Below are positions 1 to 11,625 of a DNA stretch of 64,000 nucleotides, in pieces. The DNA is taken from NCBI GenBank assembly GCA_034440635.1, contig JAOTON010001525.1, forward strand, positions 248,001 through 312,000. The letters run 5' to 3'. A program made the position numbers and the translations under genes. Within the stretch, counting starts at the first letter, position 1; the number at the start of each line of letters is the position of its first letter. Source of the stretch: Lepas anatifera. Taxonomy: Eukaryota > Arthropoda > Thecostraca > Lepadidae. The notes beneath the pieces were generated by a model. That model worked only from the letters and a program-made list of their open reading frames with translations. It had not been told where the DNA came from and did no database searches.

Positions 1-1228
1 GATGAAGGACCGGGAATTTGGCTCTCCTCTTGCCTTTGCGCTGCCACCTGAAACAAAGAAGGACTAAAATAAGCACTCAGTACTATTTCAGTTATCATAT
101 TAAGACCCCTTTTTAAAATAAATGAACAAGTGAGGTAAAATAGATATCCAGAATAATGAAGGACTCCAACCACAAACATAACACAGATCCCGGAATAAAA
201 ATTGCTGAATTTTGATTTAAACTTAAACAAATATTCCAAGATCGCGGAACGTCATTTTTCTATCGCGGAATAGCGATAGCAAACCACTTATTTTTGGATC
301 GCGTGCCCAGCACTGGAAGGTGCAAAGGGTTTTTCTAAAGCATTTATTTCCATACAATGCCATGAGGATAGGGGCTAAGTATCTAAACTGGGGGGGGGCA
401 AAGAGCTAATAACATTATGTTTGAACATAATATCTCAGCATGCCATCAATGTGTGCGTGTGTCTGTGCCCTATTTTTGGTTCGTTTAACCAATCTGCAGC
501 ATATATCAGGAGACTTGACCAGATGGTTGGGGAGCTTAAATTCTAGATTGCAAACTATTACAGGTTTTGACGAGATCTGGTGGGGGCAGCCCTATGGTAA
601 ATTTGCTGGTTTGAGGCAGCTTGTTCAGAATTTCAGGTAGAGGGAGGGAGATTGGGAGAAATGCATACACTTTGGGCATGGTATGATATGCCAAGAAGTG
701 TAAGGGCAGCTGGGGGATAGAAGTGACCTTCATTAGCCGTGATGTATACGACAATGGTGATATTACGAAAATGCGCATGCAGCAGGAATTATTGTGCACA
801 GCAAGAGCCAAAAGTTCCCTTTCTACTAATGAAACATACCCCCTTGAGTCCTGATATTGCCCCTTTCCTTCTGCGGTCCCCAGTTAAAATTTGAGAAAAA
901 TGCACTGCATAGAATCATTCAATCCGTGATGCAGCCATACCCGGTCTTCCCAATGTATTGTAGTTTGTTGTACATATTTTTGAAGTTCTCACGTGCCCCC
1001 CACGCCCCCTGGATCTGCGTATGCGCTGAGGCCTTTCGGGAATGCCACGAAGCAGCATGGGCGCCAGATGCTTGATCGCTCTTTGTAGGAAAAGAAGCAG
1101 GAAAAAATAATAGCCCACCCGAAAATATTTTCTTTTTGTTTGTTGAGGAAAGCATAGTTTTCTATCAGCTATTTTTTCAAAACGTGCACGAGCCCCACCC
1201 TCCCCCGTCCACTCAAACCCGTAATGAC
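1..1228. other. No gene seen
   Basis: AT-rich, unique-looking DNA with only short open frames. I see no splice-bounded exon, no known repeat end and no RNA gene. The stretch 1010-1060 is locally GC-rich but has no coding signal I would defend. Confidence 0.5.
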
Positions 1229-1372
1229 CTCTGGCCGATCCAGGGGAGCGGAGGCGATCTCCCTGAAAACCACACTATTTGCCCGATTTCTTTTTTTTCA
1301 AAAAAGTTTTATCACGACTTGGGACGATTTCCCACCCCCTCCCTCAAACAACCCAATCCAGATCCGCCACTG
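1229..1372. mobile_element. Short non-autonomous element with GGCCGATCCAGG-like ends
   Basis: The left tip reads CTGGCCGATCCAGGGGAG and the right tip AATCCAGATCCGCCACTGG, which are imperfect inverted repeats. The body is C/G-rich at both ends and T-rich in the middle. The tips resemble the better preserved elements at 47679 and 52931. No coding capacity and no clear target duplication. The DNA transposon superfamily is not determined. Confidence 0.4.
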
Positions 1373-2074
1373 GTGAAGACCGTCCTGGTAAGACCATCTA
1401 AACAATTGAGGAAGGTAGGTAATTCAGAGTCAATTCTTTTCATGCAACGCCACGGTGTTGGTGGTCAAGTACCATAGGTTCAGGTTGCCTTACCTTATTT
1501 CCTCGTCTTGGTAAGGCAGAATACCTGCCAATGTCCTCGTGGTTACTTGGCAGGTAAAAGGCGCAAAATTACTCGGTGGTGCTGAGATCTCTTGCTCAGT
1601 AAGGTGACAAGGCTTAAGTCCAAGCAGCTCCACTAAATAAATCGATAATCCGGCACCCAGAATCCTACAACAGGGTGTGAGCTTGTGTTGTTAAGCCCTA
1701 ATCAATAACTGATCGAAAAAAACAATAGTAGTATAGGTCAGAGCCCATCCGCTCCGTGTCGCGTCCTGAACCAAAGTGGGGAGACGCGTGCGGAAGTGGT
1801 GCACGTGCAGTAAAACCGACGGCGCGCGTGAGCCTAACCGTGCCGCGTTGCACCCTTAAAAAGTGCAACGTTACACGCCTCGCTTTTAGGCGATCGATTA
1901 TAATAGTTCACGATACAACTCGAGCGTTTTAGGTTGCACTTCTAAGCGATCTCGCCTGCACTCTTGTGAATCTTCGTTGATGCTGGTCGGGTGAAGGGTG
2001 CGGCCTTACTCCCGATAGATATATGGGGCGTAGCTGTGCCTTTTAAAGCGCAGGGATAGCAACAAGCATATCAC
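1373..2074. other. No gene seen
   Basis: About 700 bp with no supported feature. Around 1740-1980 there are many CpG-containing words (for example GACGGCGCGCGTGAGC), a local excess over the flanks. It may be the remnant of the 5' part of the non-LTR element that follows, but no endonuclease motif is legible. Confidence 0.35.
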
Positions 2075-2165
2075 ATGACTCGGAACATCCCGACAACATG
2101 GTGCTGCTATGATTTCTTGACACCTGATAGCCGTCTGTGCTTGCACCAACGGTGTACAAATTTTT

Positions 2166-3626
2166 TACAGTGTAGGTCTGCCCTGCACGATCTCCAGCCC
2201 CACAAAGCTTGTGGGCCAGACAGCATCAGTGCGCTAATTATTAGGGAGTGCTCTGACCAGCTTGTAACCCCACTTAGCATACTCTTCAATAAATCCGTAT
2301 CCGAGGGTGTGTTCCCGAGTAGATGGGCAGAGGCTAACATTGTACCAATACACAAAAAGGGATCTAAAAAATTACCATCAAATTATCGAGCCGTTTCACT
2401 CCTGCCCCTGTTCGGCAAGCTATTGGAGAGCTGTATACGGGATTCACTAATACTCCATGTTCAACCCGTCTTGTCAGACAAACAGCATGGTTTTGTCCCA
2501 CGCAGGTCTTGTGAAACAAATTTAGCCTCTCCTAAAAACAGCGTGGGATTCGATCTCTTCTGGCCACCAAACCGATGTCATTTATACCGATTACTCTGCG
2601 GCGTTCCAGAGCGTCAATCACAAGCTTCTCCTATACAAGCTCAAGCACTCTTACCAAATCACTGACCTGGCACTAAATTGGCTATCATCCTATTTGAGCA
2701 ATCGAAAGCAACGTGTCATTGTCAACGGAAAGTGTTCGGACTGGACCAGGGTAATCTCTGGAACACCAGAGGGTAGCATTCTCTCACCGTTGCTCTTCGC
2801 TCTGTTTGTGAACGATCTCCCGAACGTGATCAAAACGAACTGCCTTCTTTTTGCGGACGACTTAAAATTGTACAGCCAAATTATCTCTTTGGAGGACATT
2901 GAGCGGCTTCAGGGAGATCTGAATGCTCTCACACAATGGTCCCATGATTGGAAACTCCAACTAAATCCTTTGAAATGCAAAGCATTCTCAATTACTCTGA
3001 AACGGAACCCCATTCTGGCCACCTACAAAATTCAAAACACTGCTCTGGACCGGGTAGATTCTATCCGGGACCTCGGGGTATGGCTGGACACCAAATTAAT
3101 CTTCGCCGACCACATCAACAACACGGTAACTAGAGCAAACAGAGCTCTGGGCGTGATGATTAGAACCCTCCAATCTTGCCATACAGGGGGAGAATTGTCA
3201 CCAGAACCTCTCCTGGCAGCTTATTTTGGCAACGTTCGGGCAATTCTAGAATACGGTTGCGTGATTTGGGCGGGGGGGTGCTGCCCAAACAAACCTTGAA
3301 AGACTTGAAAGGGTTCAACATAAATTCCTTATCTGGCTCGCTTCCACTACTCGTACATTAACAACGTCTTTGGCATACTCAGACCTTTTGGCGACTTTTA
3401 ACATAACCAGCCATTCAAACAGGAGGTATCAGTACGATATACTTTTCGTTCACAAAATTCTAGCCGGGAAGGTGGACTCTGCTCTCTTGCTCGGGACATT
3501 CCCCCTTCACGTCCCCGCGCGACCCACCCGGAATATGAACGGTACTTTGCTCCACGTTCCCTTCGCCAGGGTGGATACGGTTAAAAGAGGTGTATTTTGT
3601 CGAGCGGCTGGTGCTATGAACTCTTA
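2166..3626 (+). pseudogene. Non-LTR retrotransposon reverse transcriptase relic (CR1/Jockey-type)
   Basis: The sequence encodes the reverse-transcriptase domain of a LINE-like element in three successive frames. Visible in order are HKACGPDSISALII, the IVPIHKKGSKK and PSNYRAVSLLPLFGKLLE blocks (2210-2435), YTDYSAAF with the first catalytic Asp (about 2590), SGTPEGSILSPLLFALFVND (about 2758-2820) and LLFADDLKLY with the FADD catalytic pair (about 2846). A thumb and C-terminal region follows. Frame breaks lie near 2560-2580 and near 3290. The usual GxPQG motif reads GTPEG. No apurinic endonuclease precedes it, so the copy is 5'-truncated, as is normal for target-primed insertion. The family assignment rests on motif spacing only; RTE or Rex-like elements are possible. 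It is certainly inactive. Confidence 0.85.
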
Positions 3627-3639
3627 ACCGTGTGTCAAA

Positions 3640-4439
3640 ATTCAGATGTATTCAGTTCAGCATTTTGTCAGTTCAGATCTCAAGTCCGCGCGTATATAAA
3701 AAAGTCTGTAGTGATCTCCCCTTGTTTTCTTAGGACGTTTTATTTGTATTTAGTGCGTATGTGGATCATTGTATCCTGTATAAGCTGAGTGTTCGATCGT
3801 CGTTCGTGTTTGATCGTCTTTGATACGACATGAGCTGTAATTGCAAGATTACTTTACTTACAAGGTTGATCCACGAGGAATACTTTGTCGCCAACGTGAC
3901 GTCACACAATTTGGCACCAATATGGTAGCAGTAGCTGATGCATAAGCGGCGCGTTTAGTTCAACAATCGAAAACAACAAACAAATCTAAACTGACGGGGG
4001 CTTAGACACTCGGCGGCTTGGGAGGGATTGATTATTATTAATATGTATTCTTTTTTCATGCCAGGACGAGCTAGAACGTGGGCAGTCTGCAAAATAAGGT
4101 TTTCTGCCGATGCATCGTCTAACGTGAAGTGCTCGTTTAGACCGATTGAAGTTGCGTTAATTTTTTTACAAACCAAACGGTCCCTGATGCTGCGAGAACA
4201 TTTAAAATGAGGATTTTAAATGAAAGAATAAATATGTATACGTCCACCACATGCTAATATTTGTATATTTCCTTCGAGTGCATTTTTATTTTTCAACACC
4301 AGTTGGATCTTATAACTCGGGCTGCTTTGCTTCTTTCCATTACTTTGGCTTTGCCGCATTGTTGTTGTGGCTAGGTGATATGGTACCAATGTGGTATCAA
4401 GGTATCGAAAAGTATCCTTTGCAGTGGGAGAGGAAACCC
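3640..4439. other. No gene seen; shared CGCCAACGTGACGTCAC segment
   Basis: There is no supported gene. The words ACTTTGTCGCCAACGTGACGTCACA near 3880 recur near 5665 (GCTTTGTCGCCAACGTGACG and on), pointing to an undefined dispersed repeat. The rest looks unique. Confidence 0.4.
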
Positions 4440-5462
4440 TCAAACCCGCGCCCCGCCGGGGATCCGGCGCCACTTTCGCCCCACCAGGGAGCATCTAAAT
4501 AAAAATATGGGGGTTATTGCAAATCTGCAAAGTGCATTAGAAAGCTGACGTGAATTCAGTAAGAAATTACTTTCTATGTTTAAGCGCTCAGGTCAATGGT
4601 TTGACCTCCAGAGGTCAAGCTAGGTCAAGATAGGCTATTTTCACTCAAGTATTCAATGCTTAGCAGACTGGGCATAGCTATTATGCCATTAGAGCTATTG
4701 AGACTGGTTAAGTAGATTTGATAGGAAAATGCTAGGACCTTTTTCGGCTATGTGGAACGTAATGACCTTCCACCAGTGCTTTGACCTCCAGAGGTCACCT
4801 CGTGACCTAATTTGACCTGAGGTCACGAAAGATCAGAAAGTGGCCTTGCCGTATATTAAATGAAAGCCAGTGACGAGACATACACGATGATGTTTGATTT
4901 AGCGCTCTAGCTTAATTAGGTCAAAAGTTATTTCCAAAATACTGTTTGTGACCACTGGTGACCTTTGATGACCTCAGAGAGGTCAAAGGAAAAATATGGC
5001 CCCTGGAATCCGTGAAAGGGTGTCCAAGAACGCTTTTCTGAGCAAGCTGAACATTTGCAATCGTTTTTGTGACTTTTAGGTCATAAGACAGCTTTTTCCC
5101 ATGCTTTTTCAATGAGCGAGGTCACCTCATGACTTGAGCTCAGGTCACGAAATAAAATAAAATAAATCCCGGATATACGGCTTGTAGGCCCTGGAGGTTT
5201 CATGGAGTGTAGGAAGTTTCAAATCGATCGACTTAGAAATGTAGCTCTTATAGAGCTCAAAAGTTGAAGTGAGGTGACCTTGGTTGACCTCGCCTGATGA
5301 CCGGACCTTGAGTGACCCGGTGTAAAAAAATTCAGGGATGGTGGGAAAATGATGGTGTGAGAGGTAGAGCCCTCAACCGCGGTGCTGCACCTCGTTGTTT
5401 TTCTGCTATCCCGAAAATAAACCTTAGAGGGGCCATCGATGGACCCGGTGGGACGAGGGTTA
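4440..5462. mobile_element. TTAA-type non-autonomous element rich in GGTCA motifs
   Basis: The left end is TCAA followed by CCCGCGCCCCGCCGGGGATCC. The right end is CACCGGGTCC-like in reverse complement (CCCTCGTCCCACCGGG) followed by TTAA at 5459-5462. The tips are therefore inverted repeats beginning CCC, abutting a TTAA-like target, as in piggyBac-class elements. The interior carries many GGTCA/TGACC words (for example around 4780-4830 and 5100-5300). There is no transposase. One TTAA has decayed to TCAA. Confidence 0.55.
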
Positions 5463-6057
5463 AGGTGCTTTGCAGAGCCAACTTTGAATGCCTTTATTTT
5501 TAAGAAAAACTGACAATATCGCCTTCAAATGGTCAATTTCGAAAACAAATATCACGTAAAATTGTGGAAAAAGAACGATGTTTTCCCTTCGACTCATACT
5601 GTTCTTGTGAGAGCTGGCTGAAATCGACGAATTTTAACATGGGACCTATTGGGCGAAGGAAAGCTTTGTCGCCAACGTGACGTCACAGTAAAGGCGACTC
5701 CTGATTCGTGGTTGGGGGCTGCTGTAATTGGGGGCAACCTGTTGCTCATGACACAAATAAACAATAAACAATAGTCTTGAACATGACCATCATGTGAGGT
5801 GAAATTGGCAAATCGCCAGGAATGCAAGGCCTTATGACGTCACCACTCGGTTCACAAGGTCGTGTGGTGCCGTCATGATCGAGCGCTCCCACGCAACTAC
5901 GACTATATCAAAATACAGGCGTGATTTCAAAGCCTTCTCAAGTAGAAAAATTAGCCAATTCTCAAACATTGTTTGTACCTAATCTACGCGCTCATAAATG
6001 TTGTTTTTGCTCTCTTAAAAAGTCATTGTTTATTGTTGAAGAGCCATTCGACAGGTT
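5463..6057. other. No gene seen
   Basis: Mostly unique sequence including the repeated CGCCAACGTGACGTCAC segment at about 5671. No coding or RNA feature is supported. Confidence 0.4.
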
Positions 6058-6717
6058 AACGATAAAAGTAAAGGTACACACTGACAAGTTGAATATTAAA
6101 TATATTAAAAATCAAACACACGGAAGCGTTTCGTTACTTCTTCAGCGTGTGTTTGACGAGTAGAACAGTCTGTCGACGAATGCAGGTTTCTGGGAACTCA
6201 CGTGAGACTAAACGTGAAAAATATTTTCCAACATTCGAAAAAAGCAATGGAACAGCATCGTCTACAAAATTCCATGTCAAAACTGCACAAGATTCTACTA
6301 CGGGGAAACGTATCGCGGCCTGAAAAACGAATTTACGAACACAAATCAGACCAGAGAAATCATAATACCGCGAGTTCATTTGTAATACACTCCGAACAAT
6401 TTGAACACTTACCGAACTGGAAAATGCAGAAGTTCTCCACAGAGGTCTATCAAAAAATAAAAGAAAGTTTTCAGAGTCGGCCCTAATTGAACAAAAAGAA
6501 AATCTAAATTCCAAAAGAGGGGACTTCGCAATATCAAAAATGTTGGAAAATATTTTTCACCTTTAGTCTCACGTGAGTTCCCAGAAACCTGCATTCGTCG
6601 ACAGACATTTCTACTCTTCAAACACACGCTGAGGAAGTAACGAAACTCGTCCGTGTGTTTGATTTTTAATATATCTAATATACAACTTGTCAGTGTGTAC
6701 CTTTACTTTTATCATTA
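6058..6717. mobile_element. Foldback element with about 180-bp inverted arms
   Basis: The left arm (6058-6240) and right arm (6535-6717) are reverse complements over about 180 bp, starting AACGATAAAAGTAAAGG on the left and matching ATGATAAAAGTAAAGG on the bottom strand of the right. Each arm contains CTCACGTGAG, itself palindromic. The centre (6241-6534) has weak open frames on both strands but no recognisable domain. I read it as a long-TIR MITE or foldback element. No clear target duplication is visible. Confidence 0.7.
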
Positions 6718-8264
6718 TTTATTGTTTTTCTTTCTAATGTGGCGAAGGAAAACTCTGATGTTGTCATCCATAGCTCAGAAAAATGTGTTCTGTAATGCAC
6801 CACTTTATTTAACTACTGGTAAATAAAAACTTGAGGGATGCAGCTCTCACTTTGTTACGTGTGCTAAGGCGAACATTTGTTCATTTCAATACACAAGTTT
6901 CGCCGAATTTGAAGCAGGCAAAATGGATAAAATGTACTCTCGATCTTTGATTTGGCCAAATTAAGGGTAATGTGTGATATTGGTAGGTTGATAGGATGCT
7001 CAAACATTTTTTATTGATTGTGACTCTCAGTCTATTTTAGAAGCGGAAATAATTTTACTTAATTAAAAGGAACTTGGCAAAATCTAACAGCCTTGTGGGA
7101 CCCATAGACCTGACACTATGGTTCACTTTATTATGAAAATATACATGCGTGTTGTAACACAAAGTGGAAACAAAGCGGAAATTTTCGTTAGGGTCGGAGG
7201 AGGTCGGGGATTATTAACCTCATTGATCTGGCGCGGAATGAAAAGAAAAGAAAAGTTTTGACCGTATTGTGAACATTTTCTATGGTTTCCTGGCACAAAT
7301 TCCTTGAGGTTTTATAGGGCGCCTTCAGCGTCTAGGCTATATCGCTGGCACAAATTCCTTGCGTTTGTAGCTTATATTAGACAATTTGACCATTTGCGCA
7401 AATGTTTGGCACTTGCAATCATTTTTTCGCAATTGTGTCATCACTGATTAGAAACAAGCGATAGTTGCGTTCTTTCTTATCCAGAACAGTGATCGTTCAA
7501 CGTTATCATGAAACTGGTACCGTGCAGGGGTGTATACCGTTTCCAAGACCTCTGTAAATCAATATGCGCCCGAAACTTGAGCCGGTGACTGGTGAGGACA
7601 GACGGAAAGTTTGAAAAAAGTTGAATCAGCCCAGCCATCAAGTACTGAAGATCTACAATCTTCTTGGCATATCTGATTTTCTAACTAAGGTTTGGCGATG
7701 TTCGAGAAAGCATATTTAGTCGACATATTTTCGCGAGTCACAATGTTCGAGCTGCCCAATATATCATTTGTCACCCGCTTGCTAGGAAAGGCTTCAGATG
7801 CATGATTAAACCGCAGCGGTCCCCAATTCTCGAGCCAAACTTTGGGAGGAAACTCTTCAAGTCTGCCGAAGCGTCTTTAAATTTATTATAGCCGGCTGAA
7901 AGGCCAGCGGATTATCGCTTGTAGGACGCTGGCCGTGGGAGGCGAAGGCGGTGCGGACACCGTCGTGAAGCCATAGTTTCATCGCCGGATCGCGCGGTGG
8001 CCGAGCTTGGCTGTGTGCGGCGCTTTCCATTACCTGGCGGATGCTGGATCTGACGTCTGGACGACTGGACGGGGCTGGTGGTCTGGACCGTCGGTCGACC
8101 TCAACTCTTTAAACGGCACCTCAGGGCGGAGAAACCTCGCAGGCCGCGCGACTGCGTGCTCTGCTGTCTATTTAAACTCCAGGGCTGAAATCGCGGCTCT
8201 CGAATGCAGGGCCGGCTGCTTGAAAGGGATTACGCGCTCCTGATCCGCACAGGGCAGATGGCGA
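6718..8264. other. No gene seen
   Basis: About 1.5 kb without a supported gene. The stretch 7900-8240 is GC-rich and open in one frame (8007-8243), but it has no domain and no good splice boundary, so I do not call it coding. Confidence 0.4.
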
Positions 8265-8884
8265 TTGAGATATTTCCAATGGGTGGAGCCATGGAATCGG
8301 GCCGGTCTGAAGCTTGGGTAAGATGGCCAAAAATTGTGCGTAATCAGTAGAATACGGTTCCAAAAAGTTTAGTTAATAAAGTAAATGGCTCTTAAGATTC
8401 ATATATTTTCAATAATTGAACCCTGGAATCAGACTAGTCCGAAAATCGGGTAAGATGGCCGAAATTGAGTGCGTCACCAGTAGAAACTCGGATAGGATAG
8501 CTGAAAATGAGTGCGTCATCAGTAAAATACGGCGTTAAAAGGCTTAATTAATAAACCAAAATGACTCTTTCGATTGAGACATTTTCAATGGATGGAACCA
8601 TTAAATCGGTCCAGTCTGAAAATCGGGTAAGGTGGCCGAAAATGTGTTCGTCACCAGTAAAAATTCGGGTAACATGGCCGAAAATGAGTGCGTCACCAGT
8701 AAAAAGTTGGGTAAGATGGCCGAAAATGTGCGCGTCACCAGTAAAAATTCGGGTAACATGGCCGAAAATGAGTGCGTCACCAGTAAAAAGTCGGGTAAGA
8801 TGGCCGAAAATGTGTGCGTCACCGGTAAACATGTGGGGAAGATGGCCGAAAATAAGTGTGTCGCCAGAAAAATACGGTGCCAGT
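8265..8884. repeat. Minisatellite, 42-bp unit in alternating variants, within a longer repeat
   Basis: From 8621 to about 8864 a unit such as GGGTAAGATGGCCGAAAATG + TGTGCGTCACCAGTAAAAATTC repeats every 42 bp (GGG at 8625, 8667, 8709 and on), about six times. Units alternate between AACATGG...GAGTGCG and AAGATGG...GTGTGCG, making an 84-bp higher-order unit. Two earlier diverged partial arrays (about 8310-8345 and 8445-8535) share the same unit and are separated by a common spacer (TTTAGTTAATAAA...GGAATCGG), so the whole block is a nested tandem repeat. Because 42 is a multiple of 3 it is open in several frames; this is not evidence of coding. Confidence 0.9.
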
Positions 8885-8980
8885 AAGTTTAGTTATTAAA
8901 TTGTTCCTTAGAACCCAGCCATTGAGTCTGGACGAGCCATGCCTGGCAGATGAAGCATGGATCCTCGGCCAATGACCGTC

Positions 8981-9331
8981 TCAGGCCAGCCAGCGATTCA
9001 GCGTCGAGTCACTTAAGAGCGGGCTGATACCTTCATTCGAAAATAGAATATTCAGTCCATGCATACTTGGTGTGCATGGACGAACACCACCGAATTCACT
9101 GGGTATTGAACTGCTTTGAAAAAGTGGGCTCCAGCACCGATTAATAGAGCATAAAAATCCACTGGCATACGCCACAGAAACCAGCGGTGTCGAAGCTTCC
9201 GAGCAGCAGCTGGACTTTTCGTCTTCCAGATTTGAGCAAATAGAACCCGTTGTCAGACCCATCAGTCTGACTGTGGTCGAACTCTCCGGCAGTGGGCTGG
9301 TCTGCAGTTCAAAGGCTCTGATATCATTCAT
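8981..9331 (-). CDS. Unrecognised 116-codon open frame
   Basis: An ATG-to-TGA frame on the minus strand encodes a serine- and cysteine-containing protein (begins MNDIRAFELQTSPLPESS, ends SDSTLNRWLA). It has no obvious signal peptide, membrane segment or known motif. Composition is mixed rather than low-complexity, and it lies just beside the 42-bp minisatellite without being part of it. It could be a 3' exon of a host gene, a fragment of an unrecognised transposon protein, or chance: 116 codons is long but not impossible in 64 kb. No polyadenylation signal or splice acceptor was found that decides the matter. Confidence 0.25.
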   Translation of the reverse strand: MNDIRAFELQTSPLPESSTTVRLMGLTTGSICSNLEDEKSSCCSEASTPLVSVAYASGFLCSINRCWSPLFQSSSIPSEFGGVRPCTPSMHGLNILFSNEGISPLLSDSTLNRWLA

Positions 9332-9432
9332 TCTTGTGGAGCGCCTATGTATGCTCGTAAATGAAAATCTGCATAGTTTGCTGATCTAACCGTAGTCTTC
9401 ATTGTTTGTTTTGAAAAATTGTTATTGAAAGA

Positions 9433-9720
9433 TATTGGTGGACACAGGGGGTGCATTCCGGCCATGACCCCCAAAGCGCTGGAGGGGGAAACTATTTTTT
9501 AGCCCCCCAAACGCCGTATTTTTTCAAAAAGGTGTTAACACTAGGTCTGTAGAACAAACAAATCTTCGCTCCCCCCAGGAGAGCGATCATGTACTTGGAG
9601 AGGTAGCTTATACTTGGTCTGTCAAGCACCCAAATTGCACACGTCTCACCCCCCCCCAGGAGGAGAGGCAGACCTGGGTTTGGCCCCTCCCCAAAACTCG
9701 GGTCTGCGTCCGCCCCTGTT
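9433..9720. mobile_element. Non-autonomous element, GGCGGACGCAGGGGG-ended family, copy 1
   Basis: The left tip ATTGGTGGACACAGGGGGTG and the right tip GGTCTGCGTCCGCCCCTG form inverted repeats. The same layout, with internal blocks GCATTCCGGCCATG, AAAGCGCTGGAGGGGG and CTAGGTCTGTAG, recurs at 45031-45365, proving a dispersed family. There is no protein. The superfamily is unknown. Confidence 0.7.
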
Positions 9721-11284
9721 GATAGATACACAACTGTTACACATGACCATATCAAGATGCAGGGGGGTCGCATGAACACCGTTTGGGAGGAGTGGGGAGA
9801 GGGACAAACTGGGAAAAATCGTAAAAACGTTTTTTAAGAAAATCGGCCAAATGTCGCCATTTGGGGGACATTGATCCTTGGCAGCAGTGTCAAGATGTAT
9901 GTAATGGTAAGAAAATACAAAGAATCAGAATCAGAGAAAGAAGTCAGAGTAAGCTGTGTATGACTTTTATTCAATTTGAAAATATACGCTCAAGCATCGT
10001 AACCTGTCTAATTGACCCCGTACATTTTTGAAGGAATGACAGGTTCAAATGATAATCTTGAGCGTTCCTTGAAAAATTTTATCGACAATTTCAGCTGGGT
10101 TGGGACCGAATTTCTCATACGGACCACGTTTTCCGGGAAATTACACTCTAGGCTGACATTTTGTCATCTGTTTATGCGTTGGGAATGGAACGACCTGAAG
10201 AATGGAGCTGACCTGATCATAAGTCACGGAAAATACAATTCGGGATTGCATGATTGTAGTTCATCGTACGTTTTAACATGCCATAAGTTTATGACGGAGC
10301 TGAACCAATTTGCTGTGATAGTGCTGAACCTTTAAACTTTTTTAGCAGATTTCCTTGATCTGACCCCTTTGCTCGATCCGAGACCTCGATCTGAAAGCTT
10401 GGAGAAAGTTTCCAAAATTCACCCAGAAAGTATGCAGTGCGGCAGTACAGGGTTCCACCACGCCCCGGCTGTGGGGATGCTTCAGGATGGTGTTAGAATT
10501 CACCCATTGGGGTAACCTGGGATGTCCACCGTATGTAAAAAATATGACAAAACATCGCAAACATGTAGTGAGAAATAGCTTCTTTTATTTTGAATATATT
10601 TACTTCGGCAATTCAAAACCGTGTATCCTAATTAAGGACAGATCCCAAGGGATGAGGGGTGGGGAGGTGGCGAGGGCAACGGTCGCCTCCTCCCCGTGTA
10701 CGCCGGATGCCCATGCGGGGCGTCGAAGGTAACCACAACGCCCTCAAAATACAAAAAGAGTGCGGTGCAGGTGCCTTAAAGTTGGTTTTGCACGGCAGCC
10801 CTGGCAGAGGGACCCCGATTGCTCACGTCTTTCTTTCACCGGTTGTCTCACGTTCACTCGTAGCTACAGACTTTTTCTAATATTTGGCCGGTTGTCTTCA
10901 GACAGTGGTGTTCCTTTGTCCAAATTTCATCCGCTACTTCCCAGGAAGAGCTATAAATCCTTATCCTTTAAAATAACGTCATAAAATCGCGCCTGGATGG
11001 CGTCCCTCAGAAATTCGGAAAAGGTGCCCAAGGTGGTAAAGGCCATCCCCGTGCTGTACCCGTCATCCTTTCTTATAACCTCTCGATAAAATGTTCTCCC
11101 GGTTACGTGCACAGGTATATGAAGGCCCCAAAACCCCCAGTTCTGCCGATTTTATAAAAAAAACGCCTTTTAAATACAAATGTGGGTCCTGTTGCCCCCT
11201 CCAAACCATCAGACTGGATCTGGCACTGAAAGCGACATCTGGGGGCAGTACCGGTACATTTCAGGGGGTGCTGGGCTTGATGGG
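9721..11284. other. No supported gene; one weak open frame
   Basis: A 107-codon frame at 10012-10335 (+) has ordinary composition but no domain, splice signal or neighbour support. Around 10640-10735 is a GC-rich patch (GGACAGATCCCAAGGGATGA ... ) that may be a decayed member of the CATAGGC-ended elements. Nothing else is supported. Confidence 0.35.
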
Positions 11285-11625
11285 AAACGCGATAACCTCA
11301 TCTCCCTGTACCCTCGAGAATCGCCTATGTTAGAGGAAGTATGGCCCTTGCCCATGGGCCGAACCAGGAGGCAAGGGACACGTACCGTTACCCTGATCGA
11401 GCCTCGCCCCCTGAGATGGCCTTGGAGGCCACTGAGAAACGTCCTTGGCTTTTCCCGAAACTTCGCCTCCCACTACCCACATGATGCGAGATCCTTTTGC
11501 GTCTCCGCAAAAGGATTTGGTGCCCACCCGACTGGTTGCGCCACCCAAAAATGGAGCCCATTTGGTTCATATGACGCACCCTGTACAAGTGCCCCAACGA
11601 AAATCATGGATATGCCTGTACCATG
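11285..11625. mobile_element. CATAGGC/GGATCCAGG-type short element, decayed
   Basis: Internal words GGATTTGGTGCCCACCCGAC and GCGCCACCCAAAAATGGAGCC match the reverse complement of the element at 40022-40278 (AGGATTTGGCACCCGTC, GCCCAAAAGTGGCGCCC), and the right edge reads AAAATCATGGATATGCCTGT, like the family tip. The left edge is uncertain. Confidence 0.5.

Noticed and set aside
8621..8864. CRISPR-like regular repeat
   Set aside because: Units are contiguous and variable, with no unique spacers, in a eukaryotic context.
8548..8899. Repeat proteins with 14-residue units in four frames
   Set aside because: 42-bp minisatellite; simultaneous openness on both strands argues against coding.
10012..10335. 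107-codon plus-strand frame
   Set aside because: No domain, boundary signal or context; kept only as a note in the region entry.
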